Origin: Streptomyces calvus
GTDB taxonomy: Bacteria; Actinomycetota; Actinomycetes; Streptomycetales; Streptomycetaceae
DNA length: 64,000 nucleotides
Assembly: GCF_006782915.1 (NCBI RefSeq)
Contig: NZ_VCNP01000056.1
Coordinates: 1,037,277-1,101,276, forward strand
Direction: 5' to 3'
Part shown: positions 50,367 through 59,876 of the stretch, piece by piece
Numbering within the stretch: the stretch's first letter is position 1
How the letters are laid out: the number at the start of each line of letters is the position of its first letter
Translations under genes and position numbers: made by a program
Notes under the pieces: model-generated
The model's input: the letters and a program-made list of their open reading frames with translations, nothing else
The model's database searches: none
Told to the model about the DNA's origin: nothing

Positions 50367-50497
50367 CCTTGTGCGGGCGCACAGAGGAGGGCCCGCGCCC
50401 GCGGGCGGCGGCACACCGCGCTGCTCCGCATCCGTACGAGAACCGCTGGTGAACGGGCGGTTGAGCTTCCCCGAGGAGGCGGACCCGCGTCTTCCGC

Positions 50498-50523
50498 CGT
50501 ACCTTACGCCTGAGTAAGGTACG
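50498..50523 (+). promoter_or_regulatory. Perfect inverted repeat covering the LAL gene's ribosome-binding site
   Basis: CGTACCTTAC (50498-50507) and GTAAGGTACG (50514-50523) are perfect 10-bp arms with a six-base centre. The right arm contains the AAGG that serves the ATG three bases beyond it. It could be an operator or an RNA hairpin that hides the ribosome-binding site. Confidence 0.7.
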
Positions 50524-50526
50524 GGA

Positions 50527-53271
50527 ATGACCGGACAGACGACCTCGCGGCGGCAGGCGGCCGCCCGGCTCCTGGACGAGTTGCGCACCGGCGGCGTGCG
50601 CGTCGTGACCGGCGAACCCGGATGCGGCCGCACACAGTTCCTCGACGACGCGGCCCGCTCCTTCCGCGCCGGACCGGTGTGGCACGTACGCGCCGAACCG
50701 GCCCGCTCCGCGCAACCGCTGAGCGGCCTGCACACCCTGCTGCGCGCGGCCGGCGTCACCGCGCACACCCCGGGGCCCGGCGCTGCCGGCGAGGCGCTGG
50801 CCGACGCCCTGCGGACGGCGGCCGCCGCCTCCCCGCTCCTGGTCTGCGTGGACGACGCCCACCTCTGGGACGCCGCGTCGCGCGCCGCGCTGGCGCACGC
50901 GGCCACGTGGGTGCGCTCGACGGGAGTGCGGGCGGGGCTGCTCCTGACGGTCGCCGGACACCGGCCCGTCGACCCCGAATGGGCGGCGCTGCCCCTGCTG
51001 CGGCTCGGCCCGCTCGCACCGGCGGACGCGGCGCGCCTGGTCGACGACGTGACGGGCGGCGCCGTGGACCCCCAAGTCCGCGAGGAACTCCTGACGGAGG
51101 CGGACGGCAATCCCGCGCTGCTGCTGGCGATGGTGCAGCGGCTGTCGCCCGCCCAGCTCGGCGGCCGCCGGGCCCTGCCGCGGCCGCCGGCCGACGCGGA
51201 GGTGCTGGCCGACGTCGTCGGCGGATGCCTCGACGCCGTACCGCCCGAGCGGGCCGGACTGCTGCTGGCCGCCGCGGCGGCGGTACGAGTGACGGGGGAG
51301 CCGGACGCCGATGCGGAACTGGTCCTGCGCGCGGCGGGGGAGAGCGGCGAAGCGACGGGCGGGGAGCCCTTACCCGAGGTGCTGGTCATGGCCGAGGGCC
51401 GGATCAGGTTCCGCAGCGCACTGCTGGGCCGGGCCGTGTACGCCGGTGCGCCGCCCGAGCGGCGCCGTGCCGTGCACCGGGCGCTGGCCGACTGCCTGGC
51501 GGATCCCGACGGCGTCGTCGCGCTGCTGCACCGCTCGTGGAGCGTCACGGGCCGCGCCCCCGCCCTCGCGGACGGGCTGGCGAGGGCCGCGACGGCCTGC
51601 GCGTTCCCGCCCGCCCTGTGCCACCGGGCGCTCGCCCGGGCCGCCGAACTCACCACGGACGACACCCGGCGGGCCCACCGGTACACCGCCGCCGCGCAGC
51701 ACGCCGTGCTCGCCGGTCACCCGGCCGAGGCCAGGCGCCTCCTCGACGCCGCCCGCAGCGGCCCGGTCCCCGCGGCGGCCCGCGGCGCCGCGGAACTCCT
51801 GCGGGGCGCCGTGCTCCTGGCCGACGGACCGGTGGACGACGCCCACGAGTCCTTCCTGCTCGCCGCCGCCCTGCTGGCCACCGCCCGCGGCGAGGACGCC
51901 GACGCGGCGGTCCTGGGCGCGGCGGACGCGGCCTGGGCGGCGGGCGACTCCACGGCCTGCCTGCGCGCCCTCGCGGCCACCGACTCCGTGACCGGCACGG
52001 CCGGTACCGGGGTCACGGGTGGCGCAGGCGGCCCCACGGGCGCCGGGACCCCGCCCCGTACCGCCGTGCTCCGTGACCACCGGGACGGCATGCGGGCCGT
52101 GCTGCTGGGGCGGTTCGACCTGGCCGCGGCCCCGCTGCGGCGCGTCGTCGAGCACGGACTGCGCGGCGACGAGCCGGAGCCGCTGCTGAGGTCCGCGGCG
52201 GCCGCGCTGATGCTCGGCGACGTGGCCGCCGCCCGGCGCGCCGGCGCGCGGGCGCTCGCGACCGCGCGCACCCGCGGCGCCGCCGCCCTCGAACCGCGGG
52301 CGCTGGAGTACCTGGCCTACGCCGAACTGCGTGCCGGGCACCACCAGCTCGCCCGGACCCACGCCGAGGAGGGGCTGCGCACCGCCCGGCACACCGGCCG
52401 CCGGAACACGGCCGCCCACCTGCACGCCGTACTCGCGCTCGCCGCCTCGATAGAAGGGGAGAAGGAGGTCGTGGCCGAGCACGGCGCGGCGGCCCTGCGC
52501 ACCGCCCGCCGGCACGGGCTCGTGCAGGCCGCGACGCTCGCCCACTGGGCGACGGCCCGCGCCGACCTCGGCGCCGGCCGCCCCCGCGAGGCCGCCGACC
52601 GGCTCGGCCCGCTCGTGCGGCCCGGCGCACGGCGCGGCCACTTCGCGGTGTGGATGCTCGCCGTGCCCTGTTTCGTGGAGGCCGCCGTACTCGCCGGGCG
52701 GCCCGAGCACGCACCGGCGGTGGTCGAGGACTTCGCCCTCTGGGCCGCCTGCGGGGCCGACCCGCAGGCCCCGGCCCAACTCCTGCGCTGCCGCGCGCTG
52801 TTGTCGCCCACCGACGCGGCCGACGAGCTGTACCTGCGCGCGCTGGACCGCCACGAGGAGACGTCCGGCGACTTCGAGCGGGCGCGCACGGAACTGCTCT
52901 ACGGCAAGTGGCTGCGGCGCCGGCGCCGGCTGCGCGAGGCCCGCGCCCGGCTCGGGGAGGCGCTGATGGGCTTCGAACGCTGCGGTGCCCAGCTGTGGGC
53001 CCAGCAGGCCGCCGCGGAACTGCGGGCCGGCGGCGCGGCCCCGGCGGACTCCGGCGGCGGCGAGCTGTCCCGGCTGACGCCGCAGCAGCTCCGCATCGCC
53101 CGGCGCGTCGCCGAGGGCGCCACCAACCGGGAGGTGGCCCTGAGCCTGTCCGTCAGCACCCGCACCGTCGACTACCACCTGCGCAACGTGTTCGCCATCC
53201 TCGGTGTCCGCTCCCGGGTCGAACTGGTGCGGCTGGTCGAACAGGCCGAAAAGACCACTGCACACCTCTAG
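50527..53271 (+). CDS. LuxR-family (LAL-type) transcriptional regulator with TTA codon
   Basis: A 914-aa large LuxR regulator. The N-terminal P-loop ATPase (about residues 20-200) has GEPGCGRTQF (Arg35 in place of the usual Lys) and Walker B LLVCVDDAHLWD. TPR-like helical repeats follow (about 330-830). The C-terminal LuxR helix-turn-helix (about 850-910) is recognised from LTPQQLRIARRVAEGATN and VSTRTVDYHLRNVF. Codon 282 (51370-51372) is TTA, the rare leucine codon read by the bldA tRNA, so expression is probably tied to differentiation. A perfect hairpin covers the start region. It may control the downstream pucR-liv genes (inference). Confidence 0.92.
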   Translation: MTGQTTSRRQAAARLLDELRTGGVRVVTGEPGCGRTQFLDDAARSFRAGPVWHVRAEPARSAQPLSGLHTLLRAAGVTAHTPGPGAAGEALADALRTAAAASPLLVCVDDAHLWDAASRAALAHAATWVRSTGVRAGLLLTVAGHRPVDPEWAALPLLRLGPLAPADAARLVDDVTGGAVDPQVREELLTEADGNPALLLAMVQRLSPAQLGGRRALPRPPADAEVLADVVGGCLDAVPPERAGLLLAAAAAVRVTGEPDADAELVLRAAGESGEATGGEPLPEVLVMAEGRIRFRSALLGRAVYAGAPPERRRAVHRALADCLADPDGVVALLHRSWSVTGRAPALADGLARAATACAFPPALCHRALARAAELTTDDTRRAHRYTAAAQHAVLAGHPAEARRLLDAARSGPVPAAARGAAELLRGAVLLADGPVDDAHESFLLAAALLATARGEDADAAVLGAADAAWAAGDSTACLRALAATDSVTGTAGTGVTGGAGGPTGAGTPPRTAVLRDHRDGMRAVLLGRFDLAAAPLRRVVEHGLRGDEPEPLLRSAAAALMLGDVAAARRAGARALATARTRGAAALEPRALEYLAYAELRAGHHQLARTHAEEGLRTARHTGRRNTAAHLHAVLALAASIEGEKEVVAEHGAAALRTARRHGLVQAATLAHWATARADLGAGRPREAADRLGPLVRPGARRGHFAVWMLAVPCFVEAAVLAGRPEHAPAVVEDFALWAACGADPQAPAQLLRCRALLSPTDAADELYLRALDRHEETSGDFERARTELLYGKWLRRRRRLREARARLGEALMGFERCGAQLWAQQAAAELRAGGAAPADSGGGELSRLTPQQLRIARRVAEGATNREVALSLSVSTRTVDYHLRNVFAILGVRSRVELVRLVEQAEKTTAHL

Positions 53272-53414
53272 GGACCGACCGGACGGTATGTCATCCTTCG
53301 GGGCAGGACGAGTCAGGTGGCGGCCGGCCCACGGGCTCCTCGGCCGGCCCGGCGCCGGCCCGGGGAACCGCCGCGCGGGCGCCGCCGGGAAGCCGACCCT
53401 GGGGGAGATGCGCG

Positions 53415-54674
53415 ATGCAACACGCCGTACGGCCACGTACTCTGCCGCGCCCCGCGACGCTGCCCGCGCCGCGGCCGCGGACACCGCGCGTCCGCTCTCT
53501 GATCGACGCCGACGCGCTGCGCGTGCTGCACCGGGCCGCCCGCGTCCTGCTGGACGACCTGCCCCAGCTCACCGACCGCCTGGTGGCCGTGCTGCAGGAG
53601 CAGGAACCCGCCTACCGGGCCGCCGTGCAGGACGACGCGGGAGCCGTCTGGCAGGAGGTGCACCGCTCGCTGCGGCACAGCATCTGCTCGCTGCTCGATC
53701 CGCGGGGCGCCCGGGACGGGGCGCGGCGCTGCTCCTGGAAGATCGGCGCCGCACGCGCCGAGCAGGGACTGCCGCTGGACGCGCTGCTGCACGCCTTCCG
53801 GCTGGGCGGCTCGCTGGTGTGGCAGGGCCTGCTGGAGGAGACGTCCCGCACGGCACCCGAGGACGTACGGCTGCTGGTGCACGTGGCGTCCGACGTGTGG
53901 GACTTCGTGGACGAGCACTGCACCCTCGTCGCGGACGCCTACCGGCAGACCGAGCGGCAGCTGGCCTGGCGCCGGGAGAACAGGGTGCGGCTGCTGGCCG
54001 CCGCCCTGCTGGACGGCACCAGCAGGATCGCCGACCTGCCGGAGGCCGCGCGGGCGCTCGGCCTGCCGGAGGACGGCCGGTACGTGGTCGTCGCGGTCGA
54101 CGGGGGCGGACTCGCGGGTGGTCCCGGGGCCCGGGCCGTGCTCGCCCCGGGTGTGCGCGTGCACTGGCACACGGGCGTCGACGCGGACTACGGCATCGTG
54201 CTGACCGGGGACGGTGAGGAGGCGGCCGTGCCGCAGGAGCAGACACCCGGCGCCCGGGTGGGCGTGAGCGGGCCGGTGGAGGGACTGGCCGCGGTCGGCG
54301 CGGCGCGGCGGCTGGCGGACACCGCGCTGAGCCTGAGCCCGGAGTCGGGCGGCACGGTGCGGCTCGCCGAACACCTGCCCGCGGCGCTGGTGGTGTCGAG
54401 CCCCGAACTCGGCACCGCTCTGGCCGACCGGCTCCTCGGCCCGCTCGCGCACCTCGAACCCGCCGACGCGGAGGTCCTGCTGGACACCCTGGCCACCTGG
54501 CTGGCTTGCGACGGCTCCGCCCAGCGGGCGAGCCGGCGCCTGTACTGCCACCGCAACACCGTCCTCAACCGCCTCCGCCGCTACGAGCAGTTGTCGGGCC
54601 GCTCCCTCTCCCGCCCCTGCGACCTGGTCGAGGTGAGCCTCGCGCTGACCGCCCGCACCCTGCTGCGCCGCTGA
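53415..54674 (+). CDS. PucR family transcriptional regulator
   Basis: A 419-aa protein. A helical N-terminal sensor part (about residues 30-180), a GGDEF-like regulatory middle (about 190-320) and the PucR/CdaR C-terminal helix-turn-helix (about 360-415, RASRRLYCHRNTVLNRLRRY) are visible. Members regulate purine, amino acid or sugar-acid catabolism and sometimes respond to transport substrates. GGGGGAG seven bases before ATG 53415 fixes the start. The livFGHMK genes begin 171 bases downstream on the same strand, the likely target. Confidence 0.9.
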   Translation: MQHAVRPRTLPRPATLPAPRPRTPRVRSLIDADALRVLHRAARVLLDDLPQLTDRLVAVLQEQEPAYRAAVQDDAGAVWQEVHRSLRHSICSLLDPRGARDGARRCSWKIGAARAEQGLPLDALLHAFRLGGSLVWQGLLEETSRTAPEDVRLLVHVASDVWDFVDEHCTLVADAYRQTERQLAWRRENRVRLLAAALLDGTSRIADLPEAARALGLPEDGRYVVVAVDGGGLAGGPGARAVLAPGVRVHWHTGVDADYGIVLTGDGEEAAVPQEQTPGARVGVSGPVEGLAAVGAARRLADTALSLSPESGGTVRLAEHLPAALVVSSPELGTALADRLLGPLAHLEPADAEVLLDTLATWLACDGSAQRASRRLYCHRNTVLNRLRRYEQLSGRSLSRPCDLVEVSLALTARTLLRR

Positions 54675-54845
54675 CCGCACCCCTCCGTCCGCCTGGGCAC
54701 CCGCACAACCCCCGCCCGCCCCCGTTGGTACGCCGCAGCGAGCGGGCCCGCGGGCCTGTACCGGCGGTCCGTGCCCGTGCTGTCGTGAGCTCCCCTTCCC
54801 CCGAAGCCGTCACCGCCCCGAGCGGTACGGCCCCGAGGAGCCGCG

Positions 54846-55628
54846 ATGCCCGAAGCACCACCGGACGAGCCGCCCGCGCTGCACGTCGAGAACGTCGACG
54901 TGACGTACGGACGCGCCGTGTCCGCCCTGCGTTCCGTGTCCCTGACGGTGCCGCACGGCGCCGTCGTGGCGCTGCTCGGCGCCAACGGCGCCGGCAAGAC
55001 CACCCTGCTGCGGGCCGTCTCCGGCACCCTGCGCCTGCACCGCGGCGCCATCACGGCCGGCCGCATCCGCTACGGCGGGACGGCGCTCGACGGCAGGGAC
55101 CCGGTCGCGGCGGTACGCGCCGGAGTCGTCCAGGTCCCGGAGGGACGACGGGTGTTCGCCGGGCTCTCGGTCGACGAGAACCTGCGCTCCGGCGGACTCG
55201 GCCTCGGCCGGCGCGGCCGCGCCCAGGTCCAGGAGGCCCGCGACCGCGTCCTCGCGCTCTTCCCGCGCCTCGCCGAACGCACCGGGCAGGCGGCCGGACT
55301 GCTCTCCGGCGGCGAGCAGCAGATGCTCGCCATCGGCCGCGCCCTGATGGCCGCCCCGCGCCTGCTGCTCCTCGACGAGCCCTCGCTCGGCCTGGCACCG
55401 CGGATGGTGCACCGCATCGCCGAGGTGATCCGCGAGATCAACGGCCAGGGCACCGCCGTGCTCCTGGTCGAGCAGAACGCCGGCATGGCGCTCTCGCTCG
55501 CCGACCACGCCCACGTCCTGGAGGTCGGCGAGACCCGGCTGTCGGGCCCCGCGGGCGAACTCGCCCGCACCGACGCCGTACGCCGCCTGTACCTGGGCGA
55601 GGCGGCCGAGGACCAGGGGGCCGCGTGA
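54846..55628 (+). CDS. livF: Branched-chain amino acid/amide-type ABC transporter ATPase LivF
   Basis: A 260-aa ATPase of the HAAT family: Walker A GANGAGKTT, LivF-type VVQVPEGRRVFAGLSVDENL, signature LSGGEQQMLAIGRALM and Walker B LLLLDEPSLGL. It energises import together with LivG, and is first in the operon. GAGGAG precedes ATG 54846, and its stop overlaps the livG start (GTGA). Confidence 0.92.
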   Translation: MPEAPPDEPPALHVENVDVTYGRAVSALRSVSLTVPHGAVVALLGANGAGKTTLLRAVSGTLRLHRGAITAGRIRYGGTALDGRDPVAAVRAGVVQVPEGRRVFAGLSVDENLRSGGLGLGRRGRAQVQEARDRVLALFPRLAERTGQAAGLLSGGEQQMLAIGRALMAAPRLLLLDEPSLGLAPRMVHRIAEVIREINGQGTAVLLVEQNAGMALSLADHAHVLEVGETRLSGPAGELARTDAVRRLYLGEAAEDQGAA

Positions 55629-56428
55629 ACGACCGCACCTCCGCCGCGCCGCCCGTGCTCGACGTCCGGGACGTCACCGTGCGCTTCGCCGGACTCACCG
55701 CACTCGACGGCGTCTCCTTCACCGTCACCCCCGGCTCGGTGCACGCCCTCATCGGCCCCAACGGCGCCGGCAAGTCGACCTGCTTCAACGTGCTGTCCGG
55801 GCTGTGCCGCCCGGGGTCCGGGTCGGTGACGCTCGGCGGCGCCGAGCTGACCCGCCTCGCCCCGCACCGCATCGCCGCGCTCGGCGTGGCCCGCACCTTC
55901 CAGAACATCGTCACCACCCACGGCACCGTCGCCGACAACCTGATGCTCGGCCGCCACGCCCTGTCCCGCGCCGGGTTCGCGGCGAGCGCGCTGCGGCTGC
56001 CGGGTGCCCGGCGCGAACAGCGCGAGCACCTCGCACGGGCCCGCGAGATCGCCGGACTGACCGGCCTCGGCGCCCACTTCGACAGCCCCGTCGCGCTGCT
56101 GTCGTACGGCGACCGCAAGCGCGTCGAACTCGCCCGCGCCCTGTGCCTGGAGCCACGCGTGCTGCTCCTCGACGAACCCGTGGCCGGCATGAACGCCGCC
56201 GAACGCGCCCGCACCGTCGAGGTGGTGGGGGAGATCCGCGCCGAACTCGGCCTGTCCGTCGTCCTCGTGGAGCACGACATGGGCCTCGTCATGCGGCTCG
56301 CCGACGACGTGACCGTGCTCGACTTCGGCCGGCCCATCGCCCACGGCACCCCCGACGAGGTCCGCCGCGACCCCGAGGTGCTGCGCGCCTACCTCGGCAC
56401 CGACGCACCCCGGGAGGACGCGGCATGA
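55625..56428 (+). CDS. livG: ABC transporter ATPase LivG
   Basis: A 267-aa ATPase with Walker A GPNGAGKST, the LivG-type GVARTFQNIVTTHGTVADNL, signature LSYGDRKRVELARALC (a common variant), Walker B VLLLDEPVAGM and H-loop VEHDMGLVM. It starts with a GTG that overlaps the livF stop and ends by ATGA with livH, so the three are translationally coupled. Confidence 0.92.
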   Translation: MNDRTSAAPPVLDVRDVTVRFAGLTALDGVSFTVTPGSVHALIGPNGAGKSTCFNVLSGLCRPGSGSVTLGGAELTRLAPHRIAALGVARTFQNIVTTHGTVADNLMLGRHALSRAGFAASALRLPGARREQREHLARAREIAGLTGLGAHFDSPVALLSYGDRKRVELARALCLEPRVLLLDEPVAGMNAAERARTVEVVGEIRAELGLSVVLVEHDMGLVMRLADDVTVLDFGRPIAHGTPDEVRRDPEVLRAYLGTDAPREDAA

Positions 56429-57321
56429 CCGGTTTCCTCGACAACGTCCTCGGCGGGCTCGCGCTCGGCGCCGTCTACGCGCTGGTCGCGCTCGGCTTCG
56501 TCGTCATCTTCAAGGCCTCCGGCGTCCTCAACTTCGCCCACGGCTCGCTGCTGCTGCTCGGCGGCTACCTCGTCGCCGTCCTCCACGACGACCTCGGCTT
56601 CGCCGGGGCGCTCGCCCTGGCGGTCCTCGCCACGGCCGCCCTCGCCGGCGCGCTCGACCGCTTCCTGCTGCAACGCGGCGGCCAGGACGCCCATGCCGCG
56701 CACGTGCAGACCATCGTCACCATCGGCGTCGACATCGTCCTGCTCACCGACCTGGCCCGGCGCATCGGCGGTGACCTGCTGACACTCGGCGACCCGTGGG
56801 GCGACGCGGTGACGGAGCTGGGGCCGGTGACCGTCGCCGACAGCCGGCTCGCCGCGATCGTGGTGTCGGCCGTCGTCATTGGCGGCGTGTTCGCGCTGTT
56901 CCGGTTCACCTCCTGGGGGCTGTCGCTGAGGGCGGCGGCGGAGGACCTGGAGGCCGCCGCCCTCATGGGCGTACGGCTCGGCCGGGTACGGGCGGGCGCC
57001 TGGTGCCTGGCCGGTGCGCTCGCCGCGCTGGCCGCCGTGTTCCTCGCCGCCTTTCCCGCGCCCGGACTGGAACGCACCACCGGCCAGATCGCCCTCAACG
57101 CCTTCCCCGCCGCGATCCTCGGCGGCCTCGCCTCCCCGGCCGGCGCCCTCGCGGGCAGCCTGATCATCGGGCTCACCGAGGCGCTCGTCGTCGGCCACCA
57201 GTCCGAACTGCACGTCCTCGGCGAGGGCTTCGGCGACGTCGCCCCGTACGCCGTGATGCTGCTGGTGCTCCTGGTGCGGCCCACCGGGCTGTTCGGCGCG
57301 AAGGGAACCGCCCGTGTCTGA
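56425..57321 (+). CDS. livH: ABC transporter permease LivH
   Basis: A 298-aa integral membrane permease with about eight to nine spans. The N-terminal GGLALGAVYALVALGFVVIF, FKASGVLNFAHGSLLLLGGY and the C-terminal LNAFPAAILGGLASPAGALA (the EAA-like coupling loop region) are typical of LivH. It forms the inner-membrane channel with LivM. The start overlaps livG by four bases and its end overlaps livM by eight. Confidence 0.92.
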   Translation: MTGFLDNVLGGLALGAVYALVALGFVVIFKASGVLNFAHGSLLLLGGYLVAVLHDDLGFAGALALAVLATAALAGALDRFLLQRGGQDAHAAHVQTIVTIGVDIVLLTDLARRIGGDLLTLGDPWGDAVTELGPVTVADSRLAAIVVSAVVIGGVFALFRFTSWGLSLRAAAEDLEAAALMGVRLGRVRAGAWCLAGALAALAAVFLAAFPAPGLERTTGQIALNAFPAAILGGLASPAGALAGSLIIGLTEALVVGHQSELHVLGEGFGDVAPYAVMLLVLLVRPTGLFGAKGTARV

Positions 57322-58459
57322 CCGCCTCCTCGGCGCCCTCACCCGCCGCCGCACCGCCCTCCCGCTGCTCGCCGTCGTCCTGTGCCTGCCGCCGTTCTAC
57401 CTGGACGCCTTCTGGCTGCGCATCGGCCTGTTCTCCATGGCGGCGGCCATCGGCGCCGTCGGCCTGGCCCTGCTCAGCGGCACCGCCGGCCAGCTCTCCC
57501 TCGGCCACGCCTTCTTCCTCGCCGTCGGCGCGTACGGCTACGCGTGGTTCGCGGGCGAGCCCGGACCCGGACTGCCGCCGGCCCTCGCCGCGCTCCTCGC
57601 GGTGCTGCTCGCCGGAGCGGCCGGCGGGCTGTTCAGCCCCGTCGCCGGCCGGGTCAAGGGGATCTACCTGGGCATCGCCACCCTCGCCCTGGTGTTCCTC
57701 GGCCACCATGTGCTGCTCACCGCGGACTCCATCACCGGCGGCTTCAACGGCCGCTCCGTGCCCCCGCTGACCCTCGGCGGCTTCACCTTCGGCGCGGACG
57801 ACGGCGAACTGACCGTCCTCGGCGTGCCGTTCGGCGCGGAGGAACGGCTGTGGTACCTGGGCCTCGCCCTGTTCGCGTTCACCTGGTTCACCGCGCGCGG
57901 CCTGCTGCGCGGCCGGCCCGGCCGGGCGCTGGCCGCACTGCGCGACAGCGAGACCGCGGCCGCCGTGATGGGCGTCGACGTGGCCCGGCACCGCTCGGCG
58001 GCCTTCGTGGTGTCGTCCATGTACGCGGGCCTGGCGGGAGTGCTCCTGGCGCTCGCCTTCCGCCGCGTCGTCCCCGACTACTTCTCCCTCGCCCTCTCCG
58101 TCGACTACCTCGCCATGATCGTCATCGGCGGCCTCGGATCCGTCGCCGGAGCCGCCGCCGGCGCGGTGTTCGTCACCGCGCTGCCGCTGCTGATGACCCG
58201 CTACGCCGACCAGCTCCCGCTGGTCACCGCCCCCGGCTCCGCCGAAGGCACCGTGGGCCCCACCGAGGCCGCCCGCTACCTGTACGGCGCGGCCATCGTC
58301 CTGGTCCTGCTGTACGCCCCCGACGGACTGCACGGTCTGGCGCGCCGGGCCCGCGACCGCGTACGGCGCCGCCACACCCGCACCCCGGGCACCGAACCCT
58401 CCGTCCCCACGCCCCCGCAACCGGCCGCAGCCGCACGAACCGAGGAGCACACCCCGTGA
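57314..58459 (+). CDS. livM: ABC transporter permease LivM
   Basis: A 381-aa permease with about ten spans (LLSGTAGQLSLGHAFFLAVG, GIYLGIATLALVFLGHH, LAMIVIGGLGSVAGAAAGAV), the LivM signature, and an Arg/Pro-rich cytoplasmic tail that is longer than usual. The GTG start at 57314 overlaps livH, and its stop overlaps the livK start (GTGA). Confidence 0.92.
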   Translation: MSDRLLGALTRRRTALPLLAVVLCLPPFYLDAFWLRIGLFSMAAAIGAVGLALLSGTAGQLSLGHAFFLAVGAYGYAWFAGEPGPGLPPALAALLAVLLAGAAGGLFSPVAGRVKGIYLGIATLALVFLGHHVLLTADSITGGFNGRSVPPLTLGGFTFGADDGELTVLGVPFGAEERLWYLGLALFAFTWFTARGLLRGRPGRALAALRDSETAAAVMGVDVARHRSAAFVVSSMYAGLAGVLLALAFRRVVPDYFSLALSVDYLAMIVIGGLGSVAGAAAGAVFVTALPLLMTRYADQLPLVTAPGSAEGTVGPTEAARYLYGAAIVLVLLYAPDGLHGLARRARDRVRRRHTRTPGTEPSVPTPPQPAAAARTEEHTP

Positions 58460-59739
58460 ACACCACGCACTCCAGACCCCGCACCCGGCACCGCACCGCC
58501 GGGACCGTCCTCGCCGGCACCCTCGCCCTGCTGCTCGCGGCCACCGGATGCAGCTCCAAGGCGGACGGCGGCGACGACGGCAGGACGGACGGCGGCCTGC
58601 GCACCGGACCCGGCGTCGACGCGAAGACCATCAGACTGGGCGCGCTCACCGACCTCACCGGCCCCTACGCCACGCTCGGCAAGAGCATCGTGCAGGCGCA
58701 GCAGATGTGGGCCGAGGAGACCAACGCCCGGGGCGGCATCTGCGACCGCAAGATCGAGATCGTCGTCAAGGACCACGGCTACGACGTGCAGAAGGCGGTC
58801 ACCGCGTACGCCGACATCGCCCCCGACGTCGTGGCGCTGCCGCAGGTCATCGGCTCCCCGGTGGTCGCCGCCCTGCTCGACGACATCGAGCGCGCCGGCA
58901 TGCTCACCTTCCCGCAGGCCTGGGCCGCCTCCCTGCTCGGCAAGGACGCCATCCAGGTGCTCGGCACCACCTACGACGTCGACATGATCGCCGCGGTCGA
59001 GTTCCTCACCCGCACCAAGGGCCTGAAGAAGGGCGACACGGTCGGCCACGTGTACTTCGAGGGCGACTACGGGGCCAACGCGCTCGAAGGGTCCACCTGG
59101 GCGGCGAAGAGGGCCGGTCTGAAGGTGACCGGCCTGAAGATCAAGGCGACGGACACCGACCTGTCGGCCCAGGTCTCGGCGCTGCGCGCGGAGGGCGTGA
59201 AGGCCGTCCTGATCAGCGCCGGCCCCGCGCAGACGGCCTCCCTGGTCGGTGTCGCGGCCTCCCGCGGCCTGAGGGTCCCCGTCGTCAGCAGCGCCCCCGG
59301 CTTCGCGCCGCAGCTGATGAAGACCCCGGCGGCGCCCGCCCTCGCCGCCCTGCTGAACGTGGTGAGCGCCGCGCCCGCGGTCAGCTCGGACCTGCCGGGG
59401 GTGAAGCGCATGGTGGCCTCGTACCGGAAGAAGTACCCGGACTCGCCGGTCGACTCCGGGGTGCTGTCCGGGTACAACGCCGCCCAGCTCATGGGCGCCG
59501 ACCTGGAGAAGGCGTGCGAGGCGGGCGGCCTCACCCGCGAGGACGTCGTCACGGCGCACCGCTCGCAGAAGAACGCCGACACGGGCCTCGGCACCGCGCA
59601 GGACTTCTCCGACGTCGACCGTCCCGCGAGCGTCGAGACGTATGTGCTCAAGCCCGACGCGGAGGCGGTCGGCGGTGTGGTCAACGCGGAGGAGGCACAC
59701 ACCGTGCCGGGCGTCGAGGAGTACCTGTCCGCACGGTGA
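58456..59739 (+). CDS. livK: HAAT-family substrate-binding lipoprotein (LivK-like)
   Basis: A 427-aa periplasmic-binding-type protein. A lipoprotein signal (LLLAATGCSS, lipidated Cys near residue 33) precedes a LivJ/LivK-like domain with IRLGALTDLTGPYATLGKSI and ALPQVIGSPVVAALLDDI. It is divergent enough from leucine-binding proteins that the ligand could be an amide, urea or short acid instead. GAGGAG lies eight bases before the GTG at 58456. It is the last gene of the operon, followed by a strong terminator at 59877. Confidence 0.9.
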   Translation: MNTTHSRPRTRHRTAGTVLAGTLALLLAATGCSSKADGGDDGRTDGGLRTGPGVDAKTIRLGALTDLTGPYATLGKSIVQAQQMWAEETNARGGICDRKIEIVVKDHGYDVQKAVTAYADIAPDVVALPQVIGSPVVAALLDDIERAGMLTFPQAWAASLLGKDAIQVLGTTYDVDMIAAVEFLTRTKGLKKGDTVGHVYFEGDYGANALEGSTWAAKRAGLKVTGLKIKATDTDLSAQVSALRAEGVKAVLISAGPAQTASLVGVAASRGLRVPVVSSAPGFAPQLMKTPAAPALAALLNVVSAAPAVSSDLPGVKRMVASYRKKYPDSPVDSGVLSGYNAAQLMGADLEKACEAGGLTREDVVTAHRSQKNADTGLGTAQDFSDVDRPASVETYVLKPDAEAVGGVVNAEEAHTVPGVEEYLSAR

Positions 59740-59876
59740 CACCGCCGGGACCGCGGGAGCCCGCTCCCGCGATCCACCGGCCGTGAGGGGCATGCCACCG
59801 GCCATCAGGCGGACGTCCGGGTGCCGGTGAAGGAGGGTGCCCGGCCCGCCAGGGCTGACGAACCGCCGGTGACGCC

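Noticed and set aside
47969..50431. 820-codon minus-strand frame over the TPR and cutinase genes
   Set aside because: It is antisense to genes with clear catalytic motifs and has no recognisable domain.
51370..53484. Minus-strand frame over the LAL regulator
   Set aside because: It is a shadow of the LuxR gene, whose helix-turn-helix and Walker B are unambiguous on the plus strand.
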